Positions 1-5,971 of a stretch of 6,216 nt of DNA are shown piece after piece (the first letter of the stretch is position 1; the number at the start of each line of letters is the position of its first letter). Origin of the DNA: Clostridia bacterium (GTDB lineage: Bacteria; Bacillota; UBA994; PWPR01); contig PWPR01000019.1 in NCBI GenBank assembly GCA_003557085.1, forward strand, positions 1 through 6,216. Reading direction: 5' to 3'. Position numbers and translations under genes: made by a program. A model generated the notes under the pieces. That model was not told where the DNA came from and searched no databases. It saw nothing but the letters and a program-made list of their open reading frames with translations.

Positions 1-845
1 AGGGCTTGCCATGGGAGATCTCGTGGACGAGAAATCGGTTGAAATAAGATTTATCACGAGAAGTCAGCAGAAGCCATAGTACCATTTATAAAGTGGGAAG
101 GGCTGAGCTTTAGCAAGGCGAGACAATTGAAAGAAACTGATGAAGCAACAAAATGTAGCCAACCCAAAAAAGGGAGCTCACTACTTAAAAGAAGCGCGGA
201 ACGTGGATGGTAAGTATGAGAACATGCTGCTTCAAAGATAGCTTCAAAGAGAAAAGCCAAAGGAGACAAAGATGGAGAAACTACTTGAGCCAATTGTAAC
301 TAGAGATAATCTCAACAGAGCATACAAATAAGTAAAGAGAAACAAAGGCTCTGGAGGGGTAGATGGAATGCAAGTAGAAGAATTACTTGAATACCTAAGG
401 GACAATGCGGACAAAATAGTAGGAGACATTCTAAGAGGGAAGTATAAACCTAACCCAGTACTTAGGGTAGAGATACCAAAAGATAATAAAAAGAAAAGAA
501 AGTTAGGAATCCCCACAGTAGCAGATAGAGTGATTTAACAAGCAATAGCACAGGTATTAAGTCCAATCTATGAAGAGCAATTCTCAGATAAAAGTTATGG
601 ATTTAGACCCAAAAGAAAAGCTCAAGATGCAATAGAGAGATGTTAAGAATACATCAAGGAAGGATACCATTATGTGATAGATATGGATTTTGAGAAATAC
701 TTTGACAGTGTTAATCAAAGCAAATTAATCCAAGTACTATCAGAAACAATTAAAGATGGTAGGGTAATTGGATTAATACCCAAGTATCTCAGAGCAGGAG
801 TAATGGAAAAGGGAAGCCTTAAAGAAACAACAGAGGGAGTACCTC

Positions 846-881
846 AAGGAGGATTATGCTGAGCTAGACATAATCCTCCTT
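846..881. repeat. Perfect 13-bp inverted repeat, 10-bp loop
   Basis: AAGGAGGATTATG (846-858) and CATAATCCTCCTT (869-881) are exact reverse complements around the loop CTGAGCTAGA. The left arm includes the codons for Q-G-G of the maturase PQGG motif, so reverse transcriptase sequence has been copied in inverted form at the break point. This fits a foldback or template-switch event, or the edge of a small insertion beginning with TTATG at 854. It is not a terminator: no T-tract follows. Confidence 0.85.
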
Positions 882-896
882 ATGTAGAGATAGTTG

Positions 897-961
897 TTAT
901 GCCGAGTTAAAGCCGAAAAGTGTTGATATTTCATACTTATCATATTTTCAACTCGGCATAA
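897..961. repeat. 65-bp element bounded by 12-bp inverted repeats
   Basis: TTATGCCGAGTT (897-908) and AACTCGGCATAA (950-961) are exact reverse complements 41 bp apart. The ends resemble 854-868 (TTATGCTGAGCTAGA against TTATGCCGAGTTAAA, 12 of 15 identical), so the two repeats may be related. The size and terminal inverted repeats suggest a MITE-like or recombinase-end remnant. No clear target-site duplication flanks it and no transposase is present. It lies inside the gap that removed the reverse transcriptase active site. Confidence 0.6.
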
Positions 962-1392
962 TATTTAATTACTTCAGTGAGTTTAAGAACTGAATTAGGT
1001 TTTTATCTTTGTTCCAATCTGGAATATTAGTTTCGCTAACAATTTTAGGAGCAAGGTTAATTATTGCTATCCGCAGATTCATTATGGGCTGGGTTAATTA
1101 CTTTAAGATAGCAAACATGGGAAAACATCTAAAAGCTATAGACAAGTGGATGCGACGAAGGATAAGGATGATTTACTGGAAACAATGGAAAAGTGTTCGG
1201 ACTAGATACAGAGAACTCAAGAAGTTAGGGTTAAGTCATCAGTTGGCAATTAAATATGCAAATACAAGAAAGAGCTATTGGAGAATCTCCAATAGCCCTA
1301 TTCTGGCGAAAACCCTAACCAACAAGCTACTACGAATTAGGGGATATATCCCTTTATCTGATTATTACCATCATGTCAAATTAAGCTAAAGA

Positions 1393-1426
1393 AGCGCCGT
1401 ATACTAGATTGGTACGTACGGTGTTG
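1393..1426 (+). ncRNA. Group II intron domain V
   Basis: The sequence folds as the ribozyme's catalytic hairpin. The lower stem AGCGCCGUA (1393-1401) pairs with UACGGUGUU through nine pairs including G-U. A two-nucleotide CG bulge sits on the 3' side, and a short upper helix UAC/GUA closes on a poorly formed loop (UAGAUUG). The catalytic AGC triad is present at 1393-1395. The loop is not a clean GNRA tetraloop, which may reflect decay. Domain V lies a few bases after the maturase stop codon, the normal arrangement. Confidence 0.85.
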
Positions 1427-1427
1427 T

Positions 1428-1470
1428 GGGAGGACGGTAAATGAATTAATCATTTACCTCCTACTCGAAA
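1428..1470 (+). ncRNA. Group II intron domain VI with branch-point A
   Basis: GGTAAATGA (1436-1444) pairs with TCATTTACC (1450-1458). Below it GGGAGGA (1428-1434) pairs with TCCT and CTC (1459-1466), leaving A1463 unpaired on the 3' side. A bulged A in this helix is the branch point used to form the lariat. The hairpin starts two nucleotides after domain V, as expected. The intron end, about 1470, is inferred from branch-point distance only. Confidence 0.8.
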
Positions 1471-1494
1471 AAAAAAGAAGAAATAGTTATTATC

Positions 1495-1521
1495 AAAAAA
1501 ATAAGCCTCTATAATAGAGAC
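1495..1521 (-). terminator. Rho-independent terminator of the lapA-like gene
   Basis: Read on the minus strand, GTCTCTA-TTA-TAGAGGC forms a 7-bp stem (one T-G pair) with a 3-nt loop, followed by TTATTTTTTT. The stem begins at the base next to the stop codon at 1522-1524, so termination is tightly coupled to the gene end. It points toward the intron remnant and separates the two. Confidence 0.8.
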
Positions 1522-1941
1522 CTACTCTTTTTTTCTCTTAAACAAAGAATCATCTTCTTTTCTTGTTTCACTTGCAACTTCATTTCTCAATCCCGAGCTT
1601 TGGTTATTATTGCTACTCTTAAAATCATCCAATTGATGTTGCAAAGCACTTATTTGACCATCTTGGTTTGTCATCTTCTCTTTAAGTTTGGTGTTTTCTT
1701 CAGTTAATTCTGAAATTTGTTTCTTCTGTTTACTAATTTGCCAGTTTCTAGACTGTATCTTGGGGATAGATATCAGTAAACTTAGTAAAACACCAATCAC
1801 TAAACTGAAAATGAGTATTAAAGCAAGGGAGCTTGTAAACTGCCAAATAAAGAAATACACAGTGACCATTGTGGTATTCTGAATGGCAAAAAAGACAGTT
1901 ATAATAGCGATAATAAGTGCAAAAATAAGAAAAAATTGCAT
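1522..1941 (-). CDS. LapA-like (DUF1049) small membrane protein
   Basis: The 139-residue protein has two N-terminal membrane segments (about residues 1-20 and 38-59) joined by a short loop carrying AIQNTTMVTVYFFIWQF. That loop is characteristic of the LapA/DUF1049 family, in which a QN followed by a V-x-V-x-F pattern separates the two helices. After a basic stretch (PKIQSRNW, residues 60-67) comes a likely cytoplasmic coiled coil (about 68-110; QKKQISELTEENTKLKEKM), then a polar, probably disordered tail ending in KRKKE. Family members are inner-membrane proteins of poorly defined role; the E. coli LapA partner LapB controls lipopolysaccharide synthesis, which is not relevant if this is a Gram-positive host. 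The ATG is preceded by GGAGGGG with a 5-nt spacer. It lies 80 bp downstream of murC on the same strand and may be co-transcribed with it or use its own AT-rich promoter. Confidence 0.85.
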   Translation of the reverse strand: MQFFLIFALIIAIITVFFAIQNTTMVTVYFFIWQFTSSLALILIFSLVIGVLLSLLISIPKIQSRNWQISKQKKQISELTEENTKLKEKMTNQDGQISALQHQLDDFKSSNNNQSSGLRNEVASETRKEDDSLFKRKKE

Positions 1942-1946
1942 TAATA

Positions 1947-1953
1947 CCCCTCC
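1947..1953 (-). promoter_or_regulatory. RBS of the lapA-like gene
   Basis: GGAGGGG on the minus strand, five bases before the ATG at 1941. It fixes the start of the lapA-like gene. Confidence 0.75.
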
Positions 1954-1973
1954 ATTTCATCTTTAGTATATTT

Positions 1974-1987
1974 ATTATATCATTATA
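1974..1987 (-). promoter_or_regulatory. Possible -10 boxes upstream of the lapA-like gene
   Basis: Two TATAAT hexamers (minus-strand reading of 1974-1979 and 1982-1987) lie 33 to 46 bp upstream of the lapA-like start, in the 80-bp gap after murC. Neither has a convincing -35 at 16 to 18 bp, and the region is very AT-rich, so this is only a candidate. No terminator is visible after murC, so read-through is also possible. Confidence 0.35.
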
Positions 1988-2021
1988 CTGCTTAATATTA
2001 GAAATAAATATAAGTTTAAAA

Positions 2022-3386
2022 CTAATTTCTTTGGTTTTTTAGTAACAAATCCAATACTTGATCAACAGGACCTGCTCCCATAGAAATAATGAGTTCTCCT
2101 GGTTCAATAGTATTCTCTAATAATAATGCTGCAGCTTCATAGCTATCAACATAACTAACATTTTTCTGATGATTACTAATTGCTTTTGCTAAAACTTTAG
2201 AGTCTGCACTTTTATCATATGCTTCTCTTGCAGCATAAGTAGGTGTGATTATTACTCTATCAGCGTTATTAAAAGATGTAGCAAAATCTTCTAGCAAACT
2301 TTTGGTCCTCGTATAAGTATGTGGCTGAAAAACAACAGTAAGCTTTTTAGGGCTGTAACTACTATTTGCTGCATTGATTGTTGCTCTAACTTCCTTAGGA
2401 TGATGTGCATAGTCATCGATAAGAATGCTGTCCTTATAGTGTCCCTTTTTCTCAAACCTTCTATGAGTACCAGTAAAAGACGATAAGGATGTAAGAGGAA
2501 TAGCTAGATCCTTGTCTAAAGCTATACAACAAGCTAAAACTGATAATGCATTATAAAGACTATGCTTCCCTGGAATAACTAACTTAAGATCTCCAACATA
2601 GGTGTTTTTGTAATATATTTGAGAAAAGCTTCCCCCCAACCTATACTTAATGCTTTTCGCTTGTAAATCAGCTGGACAATCAATACCAAAACTTATGATT
2701 TTGCATTTAGCATCATCAGTAATAATATGAGAGTATTCATCGTCACTATTTATTATGAGGTATCCATGTTCTTTAATATTATGTGAAAATTTCTTAAATG
2801 ATTCTATTATGTGCTTTATGTCTCTAAAGTAATCGAGATGATCTAAATCAATATTCAAAATTACTCCGATATATGGATACAAGGACAGAAAACTTTCAAC
2901 ATATTCACATGCTTCAGTTATAAAAATTTCGCTGTTACCTATTTTAACATTTCCTTGTATCTCGTTTAACTCTCCGCCAACTAAGGCCGTGATATCCAAA
3001 CCTGCCTTTAATAGCACCGATGTAACCATGGCAGTAGTAGTAGTTTTCCCATGGCTTCCAGATATAGCAATAGATTTTTGATAATGCTTTGCAAGCTTCC
3101 CTAAAAACTCAGCCCGATCATACACCTTGGCAGATGATTTCTGAGCTGCGACTAACTCGGGATTTAACTTATTAATAGCAGCGGTATAAACGACAATGTC
3201 AGGATTTATCTGCTCGATATTTGTTGCTTCTTGTTTATTAAAAAATATAGCACCCTTATCGATTAGCTTATCTGTTAAAAGACTTTTCTTTAAATCACTT
3301 CCGCTGATTTGGTTTCCCCTGTCTTGCATAATAGAAGCAATCGCACTCATACTTATGCCATCTATACCGATAAAATGTATTTTCAT
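2022..3386 (-). CDS. murC: UDP-N-acetylmuramate--L-alanine ligase
   Basis: MurC is a cytoplasmic, ATP-dependent ligase that adds L-alanine to UDP-MurNAc, the first peptide step of peptidoglycan precursor synthesis. The 454-residue protein has the full family layout: N-terminal nucleotide-sugar domain (HFIGIDGISMS, residues 4-14), ATP P-loop GSHGKTTTT (110-118), central domain with EACEYVESFL (158-167) and NIDLDHLDY (178-186), GTHRRFE (306-312), DDYAHHP (324-330), and the C-terminal domain with QPHTYTRT (354-361) and GAGPVDQV near the end. EACEY replaces the more widespread EADES; I recall this variant from clostridial MurC proteins. The ATG has an AGGAG RBS eight bases upstream. It is transcribed away from the TrpR-like gene, and the lapA-like gene follows 80 bp downstream. 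Length is normal and no damage is visible. Confidence 0.97.
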   Translation of the reverse strand: MKIHFIGIDGISMSAIASIMQDRGNQISGSDLKKSLLTDKLIDKGAIFFNKQEATNIEQINPDIVVYTAAINKLNPELVAAQKSSAKVYDRAEFLGKLAKHYQKSIAISGSHGKTTTTAMVTSVLLKAGLDITALVGGELNEIQGNVKIGNSEIFITEACEYVESFLSLYPYIGVILNIDLDHLDYFRDIKHIIESFKKFSHNIKEHGYLIINSDDEYSHIITDDAKCKIISFGIDCPADLQAKSIKYRLGGSFSQIYYKNTYVGDLKLVIPGKHSLYNALSVLACCIALDKDLAIPLTSLSSFTGTHRRFEKKGHYKDSILIDDYAHHPKEVRATINAANSSYSPKKLTVVFQPHTYTRTKSLLEDFATSFNNADRVIITPTYAAREAYDKSADSKVLAKAISNHQKNVSYVDSYEAAALLLENTIEPGELIISMGAGPVDQVLDLLLKNQRN

Positions 3387-3394
3387 TGATTCAA

Positions 3395-3430
3395 CTCCTA
3401 AAAAATTTTAAAGTATTTAATATTTTACCA
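3395..3430 (-). promoter_or_regulatory. murC promoter (extended -10) and RBS
   Basis: On the minus strand, TGGTAAAAT (3422-3430) matches an extended -10 element, TGnTAtAAT, and would start transcription near 3415, about 30 nt before the ATG. The AGGAG RBS is at 3395-3399. No good -35 is present. A 15-bp block, TTAATATTTTACCAT (plus strand, 3417-3431), recurs exactly at 4482-4496 ahead of the NERD-like gene. Confidence 0.55.
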
Positions 3431-3462
3431 TATTAAATAGTGCATATTTCGCTATTTATGAT

Positions 3463-3468
3463 TATAAT
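3463..3468 (+). promoter_or_regulatory. Putative -10 box of the TrpR-like gene
   Basis: TATAAT on the plus strand, 55 bp upstream of the GTG start; the -35 position (GTGCAT, 17-bp spacer) is a poor match. The predicted transcription start, near 3475, falls inside the GTATTAATAC palindrome. Confidence 0.45.
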
Positions 3469-3469
3469 A

Positions 3470-3505
3470 GTATTAATACCACGTTATTGCAACAATGCTA
3501 TAACG
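3470..3505. promoter_or_regulatory. Candidate operators: two palindromes before the TrpR-like gene
   Basis: GTATTAATAC (3470-3479) is a perfect 10-bp palindrome immediately after the -10 box. CGTTATTGCA (3482-3491) and TGCTATAACG (3496-3505) form a second dyad around ACAA, with one mismatch in ten. The second dyad ends three bases before the AAGGAGGG RBS. Their position across the predicted start of transcription fits autorepression by the TrpR-like product or another repressor; the second could also act as an RNA hairpin near the RBS. Binding is inferred only from symmetry and position. Confidence 0.45.
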
Positions 3506-3522
3506 CTTAAGGAGGGAAAGAA

Positions 3523-3807
3523 GTGAGCAAAGAAAAAGAAAAAGCTATGACGAAACAGCTTTATGAGGCAATGTTATCTCTAGAAACACTTGAAGAGTGT
3601 GAAAACTTTATGCATGATATTTGCACAGTAGCTGAGATTCACGCTATTTCTCAAAGGTTAGAAGTTGCCAAGTTACTTGAAGAAGGGCATACCTACGAAG
3701 AGATAGAAAAACGCACTGGAGCTAGTACAGCTACTATAAGTAGAATTAAAAGATACTTAAACCATGGTAAAGACGGATATAAAATTGTTCTTGCAAGAAT
3801 GAAATAA
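3523..3807 (+). CDS. yerC: TrpR-related DNA-binding regulator, YerC/YecD family
   Basis: A 94-residue, all-helical protein of the TrpR-like superfamily, of the YerC/YecD type. The core EECENFMHDICTVAEIHAISQRLEVAKLL (about residues 24-52) matches the TrpR-like helical core, and the helix-turn-helix is at about 56-79 (HTYEEIEKRTGAS, then TATISRIKRYL). Length matches the family. As I recall, B. subtilis YerC has been assigned as HisR, a repressor of histidine biosynthesis; the hisS gene about 870 bp downstream is consistent but not proof, since another gene on the opposite strand lies between. The GTG start is fixed by AAGGAGGG six bases upstream. Two palindromes in the leader suggest autoregulation. 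The gene ends before a strong hairpin shared with the convergent gene. Confidence 0.9.
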   Translation: MSKEKEKAMTKQLYEAMLSLETLEECENFMHDICTVAEIHAISQRLEVAKLLEEGHTYEEIEKRTGASTATISRIKRYLNHGKDGYKIVLARMK

Positions 3808-3836
3808 ATAGTAATTGGGAAAACTGAAAATTATCA

Positions 3837-3862
3837 AAAGGCTGCTTATTTAAGCAGCCTTT
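3837..3862. terminator. Bidirectional terminator between convergent genes
   Basis: AAAGGCTGCTTA and TAAGCAGCCTTT form a perfect 12-bp inverted repeat with a 2-base centre. It lies 30 bp after the stop of the TrpR-like gene and 5 bp beyond the stop of the NERD-like gene. On the minus strand a T-rich tail follows (TTTTGATAATTTT); on the plus strand the tail is weaker (TTTACTATT). It probably stops transcription from both sides. Confidence 0.85.
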
Positions 3863-3866
3863 ACTA

Positions 3867-4457
3867 TTACTCTTCTTCTTTATCCCTATAAAGATTTGGT
3901 CTTAGCTCTCTATAGATTACATTCATATCGGTTTCGGTTAGGATAGGTTCATCTAATAGTTGTTCATCATCTCGTAAGTAATTACTTATTTCTGTCCCTT
4001 TTATGACATCTGTTTCGTTTTCTAAGTCAATTATACTAGCGCGAATACTAAATACAATTAGAGACTTAATAGGAACATCTTTCTTAACAGGGTCAACTTG
4101 CTCTTTTACTATTTTCTTAAGTTTATCCAGTAGGATTGTTGGGTTATCAAACTCTTCTTCTTTTCTTTTGCCTTTATCAATCCACTTTTCATCTTCTTCA
4201 GAACCTAAAATTTTGCCTTTTCGGTCTTCAACATGCACTAGATAAATTCCTGCTGGAGTAATTATAAGGTGTTCAATATAATAAATACGGTCTTCCTTTT
4301 CTACACGAACACGAAAACTATTTCTAATTTGATATTTTCTTTGGACTTTCTTAAGACTTATTTTCAATTGTTGATAAGTGTTTTGACGCATTTGTGCTAG
4401 TGTTAAAGCAACAACCAAAAATATTAACGCAATAAATGATACGGGATCATTAATCAT
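3867..4457 (-). CDS. Membrane-anchored NERD-like protein, altered active site
   Basis: The 196-residue protein has one N-terminal membrane helix (about residues 7-22) followed by a basic stretch and a region resembling the nuclease-related NERD domain: IEHLIITPAGIYLV (61-74), RKGKILGSEEDEKW (79-92), then FDNP and IKSLIVFS. NERD domains are related to PD-(D/E)XK nucleases and usually carry a D in I-D-H and an E-x-K in the next strand. Here these read I-E-H (62) and H-V-E (75-77), so nuclease activity looks doubtful. The C-terminal part is acidic and ends in EEE. The ATG at 4457 is chosen because AAGGAG lies eight bases upstream; the GTG at 4466, three codons earlier, overlaps that RBS. It converges on the TrpR-like gene and diverges from hisS. 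Function unknown; NERD assignment is from pattern recognition. Confidence 0.7.
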   Translation of the reverse strand: MINDPVSFIALIFLVVALTLAQMRQNTYQQLKISLKKVQRKYQIRNSFRVRVEKEDRIYYIEHLIITPAGIYLVHVEDRKGKILGSEEDEKWIDKGKRKEEEFDNPTILLDKLKKIVKEQVDPVKKDVPIKSLIVFSIRASIIDLENETDVIKGTEISNYLRDDEQLLDEPILTETDMNVIYRELRPNLYRDKEEE

Positions 4458-4465
4458 TCTAATCA

Positions 4466-4496
4466 CTCCTTTTCTCTCATATTAATATTTTACCAT
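4466..4496 (-). promoter_or_regulatory. NERD-like gene promoter (extended -10) and RBS
   Basis: On the minus strand, TGGTAAAAT (4487-4495) is an extended -10 element followed by the AAGGAG RBS (4466-4471), eight bases before the ATG at 4457. The surrounding 15 bp are identical to the murC promoter block. The -35 match is weak. Confidence 0.55.
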
Positions 4497-4586
4497 GAAT
4501 GCTTATAGAGTGAAACTAATCTAAATGGTAAATTCGTGTAACAAGCGTAAAACCAAACATGAAGTGCAACTAATAGCTTTAATCAA

Positions 4587-4615
4587 TTGAAGATAAGTCG
4601 ATTTTCTATTATACT
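4587..4615 (+). promoter_or_regulatory. hisS promoter
   Basis: TTGAAG (4587-4592), a 17-bp spacer, and TATACT (4610-4615) make a good sigma-A-type promoter, with transcription expected near 4622. The leader would be about 57 nt, too short for a T-box, and no T-box sequence (AGGGTGGNACCGCG) is seen in the whole 4467-4678 gap. The rest of that gap holds only the divergent promoter of the NERD-like gene. Confidence 0.7.
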
Positions 4616-4664
4616 TGCTTTATCAGGAATGATGAAATAGTATTAAATGGATTTAAGATATTAA

Positions 4665-4670
4665 GAGGAG
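4665..4670 (+). promoter_or_regulatory. RBS deciding the hisS start
   Basis: GAGGAG lies eight bases before the ATG at 4679. Its final G is also the first base of an in-frame GTG (4670), which would leave that start without an RBS, so 4679 is preferred. A second in-frame ATG at 4685 is too far (14 bases). Confidence 0.75.
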
Positions 4671-4678
4671 TGAGTCAA

Positions 4679-5938
4679 ATGGACATGCGAGCGCCAAGAG
4701 GCACATATGATGCAATGCCAGGTCAGGTTGAAAGATTTCAATATATAGAAGAAGTTTTTAAGTCTGTTGCAGAAAGATTTGGATATAAAGAGATTAGAAC
4801 ACCAGTCTTTGAGCACACAGAGCTATTTGAAAGAGGTGTAGGAGATACAACAGATATTGTTCAAAAGGAAATGTATACCTTTGAAGATAAGGGAGAAAGA
4901 AACATTACTTTAAGACCAGAGGGGACTTCACCAGTTGTTAGAGCTTTTGTAGAGCATAAAATATATGGTCAAGCGGCAATGCCTGTCAAATATTATTATA
5001 AAGCAATTCCAATTATGCGTTATGAAAGACCTCAGGCAGGTAGACTTAGGCAGCATCACCAGTTTGGCATAGAACTATTTGGCACAAATGACCCTAGGTC
5101 AGACATTGAAGTTATTGATTTGCTCAATACTTTTTATGAAGAATTAGGACTAAAGCAGATTGAGGTTCAAATTAACTCGGTAGGTTGCCCAAAGTGTAGG
5201 GAAAGCCATAGGGAAGCTTTGTATGATTTCTTATATGATGTTAAGGATGAGTTATGCTCTACTTGTCAAGACAGGTTGGATAAAAACCCAATGAGAATTC
5301 TAGATTGCAAAAACCCCAAGGATCAAGAACTTACAAAAGATGCACCTATTATGATAGATTATTTATGTGGTGATTGCAGTTTGCACTATCAAGAAGTTAA
5401 AAAGGGGCTAAGTTTAATTAATATAGAGTATATAGAAAATACTCGCTTAGTAAGAGGTTTAGATTATTACACTAACACTGCATTTGAGTTTTGCAATAAG
5501 GCTTTAAGTGGACCGAGCAATGTAATCGGTGGTGGCGGAAGATATAACGGTCTGATTGAAGAAATAGGTGGTCCAGAGACACCAGGAATAGGGTTTGGTA
5601 GTGGTCTTGAAAGAATAGATCTGGCACTAGAAGCTGAAGAAATAGAGGTGCCAATCAAGGATTACTGTGAAGTCTTTGTTTTGATTGCAGATGATATGGC
5701 TAAAGAAAAAGCACTAGCAATACTACATAATTTAAGGAAATCTAAAATAGCTGCTGATACGGAATATACAGAGAGAAGTTTTAGGGCACAAATGAAGCAT
5801 GCGGATAGACTAGGAGCCAAATACACAGTAATACTTGGAAGTATTGAGCTTGAAAAGGGTGTAGTATTGGTTAGAAATATGAAATCAGGTAATCAAGAAG
5901 AGATTAGCATAGCAAATATAGTCAAATACTTTCTCTAA
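4679..5938 (+). CDS. hisS: Histidine--tRNA ligase
   Basis: HisRS is a cytoplasmic class II aminoacyl-tRNA synthetase that charges tRNA-His with histidine using ATP. The 419-residue protein is of normal length and shows all family blocks: the N-terminal RAPRGTYD (4-11), motif 1 around IRTPVFEHTELF (about 39-50), TLRPEGT, motif 2 with RYERPQAGRLRQHHQFG (114-130), the histidine-specific block LVRGLDYYT (257-265), motif 3 GIGFGSGLERID (303-314), and a C-terminal anticodon-binding domain from about VFVLIADD to the end. The middle insertion carries cysteine pairs (GCPKC, CSTC, CGDC), as in many HisRS proteins. Start chosen by RBS position. It has its own promoter and, unlike many Firmicute synthetase genes, no T-box. 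No strong terminator follows, so some read-through into the next gene is possible. Confidence 0.97.
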   Translation: MDMRAPRGTYDAMPGQVERFQYIEEVFKSVAERFGYKEIRTPVFEHTELFERGVGDTTDIVQKEMYTFEDKGERNITLRPEGTSPVVRAFVEHKIYGQAAMPVKYYYKAIPIMRYERPQAGRLRQHHQFGIELFGTNDPRSDIEVIDLLNTFYEELGLKQIEVQINSVGCPKCRESHREALYDFLYDVKDELCSTCQDRLDKNPMRILDCKNPKDQELTKDAPIMIDYLCGDCSLHYQEVKKGLSLINIEYIENTRLVRGLDYYTNTAFEFCNKALSGPSNVIGGGGRYNGLIEEIGGPETPGIGFGSGLERIDLALEAEEIEVPIKDYCEVFVLIADDMAKEKALAILHNLRKSKIAADTEYTERSFRAQMKHADRLGAKYTVILGSIELEKGVVLVRNMKSGNQEEISIANIVKYFL

Positions 5939-5971
5939 GCTTAAAATAAATAAAGGATACAAAGCTAGAAA

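Larger units (their letters stand above)
140..1389 (+). pseudogene. Group II intron reverse transcriptase/maturase, broken
   Basis: This is a remnant of an LtrA-type intron-encoded protein, which normally helps its intron fold and splice and copies it into new DNA sites. The frame from ATG 140 reads MKQQNVANPKKG and runs to 853. It holds the early RT blocks: RNKGSGGVDGM, KLGIPTVADRVI, YGFRPKRKAQDA, VIDMDFEKYFDSVN (first catalytic Asp region), and EGVPQGG. In-frame stops are TAG at 239 and TAA at 329, 536 and 644. After PQGG the frame enters inverted-repeat sequence and meets TGA at 860. The YADD catalytic block and most of the thumb are absent. Homology resumes in another frame at about 1052-1386 with the maturase X domain: GWVNYFKIANM, RRRIRMIYWKQWK, YANTRKSYWRISNSPIL. 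About 230 bp replace what is normally about 140 codons. Clearly non-functional. The start could also be 224 or 272; no convincing RBS precedes any of them. Confidence 0.93.
1..1470 (+). mobile_element. Degenerate group II intron, 5' end outside window
   Basis: This stretch has the layout of a bacterial group II intron: structured non-coding sequence (1-139, likely ribozyme domains I to IV, including the familiar-looking stretch AGTCAGCAGAAGCCATAGTA near 61), then a reverse transcriptase/maturase reading frame, then domains V and VI. The protein is broken by four stops and by loss of its middle third, so the element cannot make its own maturase. The 3' boundary is set at about 1470, because group II introns usually end 7 to 8 nt after the branch-point A, seen here at 1463. 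The expected final AY dinucleotide is missing, and a run of nine A occupies the site, so the edge may be damaged. No gene is visibly interrupted at the 3' side; the element lies just beyond the terminator of the convergent lapA-like gene. The structural class was not determined. Confidence 0.9.

Noticed and set aside
54..516. Minus-strand reading frames at 54-293 and 244-516
   Set aside because: They overlap the intron RNA and maturase on the opposite strand, lack RBSs, and resemble no family I know.
239..646. TAA/TAG read as glutamine (altered genetic code)
   Set aside because: The maturase stops all fall at Gln positions, but hisS, the TrpR-like gene and the NERD-like gene end normally at TAA and the lapA-like gene and murC at TAG, with family-typical lengths where these are known. 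Decay of one pseudogene explains it.
1009..1389. Independent 126-residue protein gene
   Set aside because: It is the C-terminal maturase fragment. The TTG start lies in rearranged sequence with no RBS, and homology begins only at about 1052.
1470..1521. Class C intron insertion at a terminator
   Set aside because: Class C introns have the terminator upstream of their 5' end. Here the hairpin lies at the 3' end of the intron and belongs to the opposite-strand gene.
4467..4678. T-box riboswitch upstream of hisS
   Set aside because: No T-box sequence or terminator hairpin is present, and the predicted leader is only about 57 nt.
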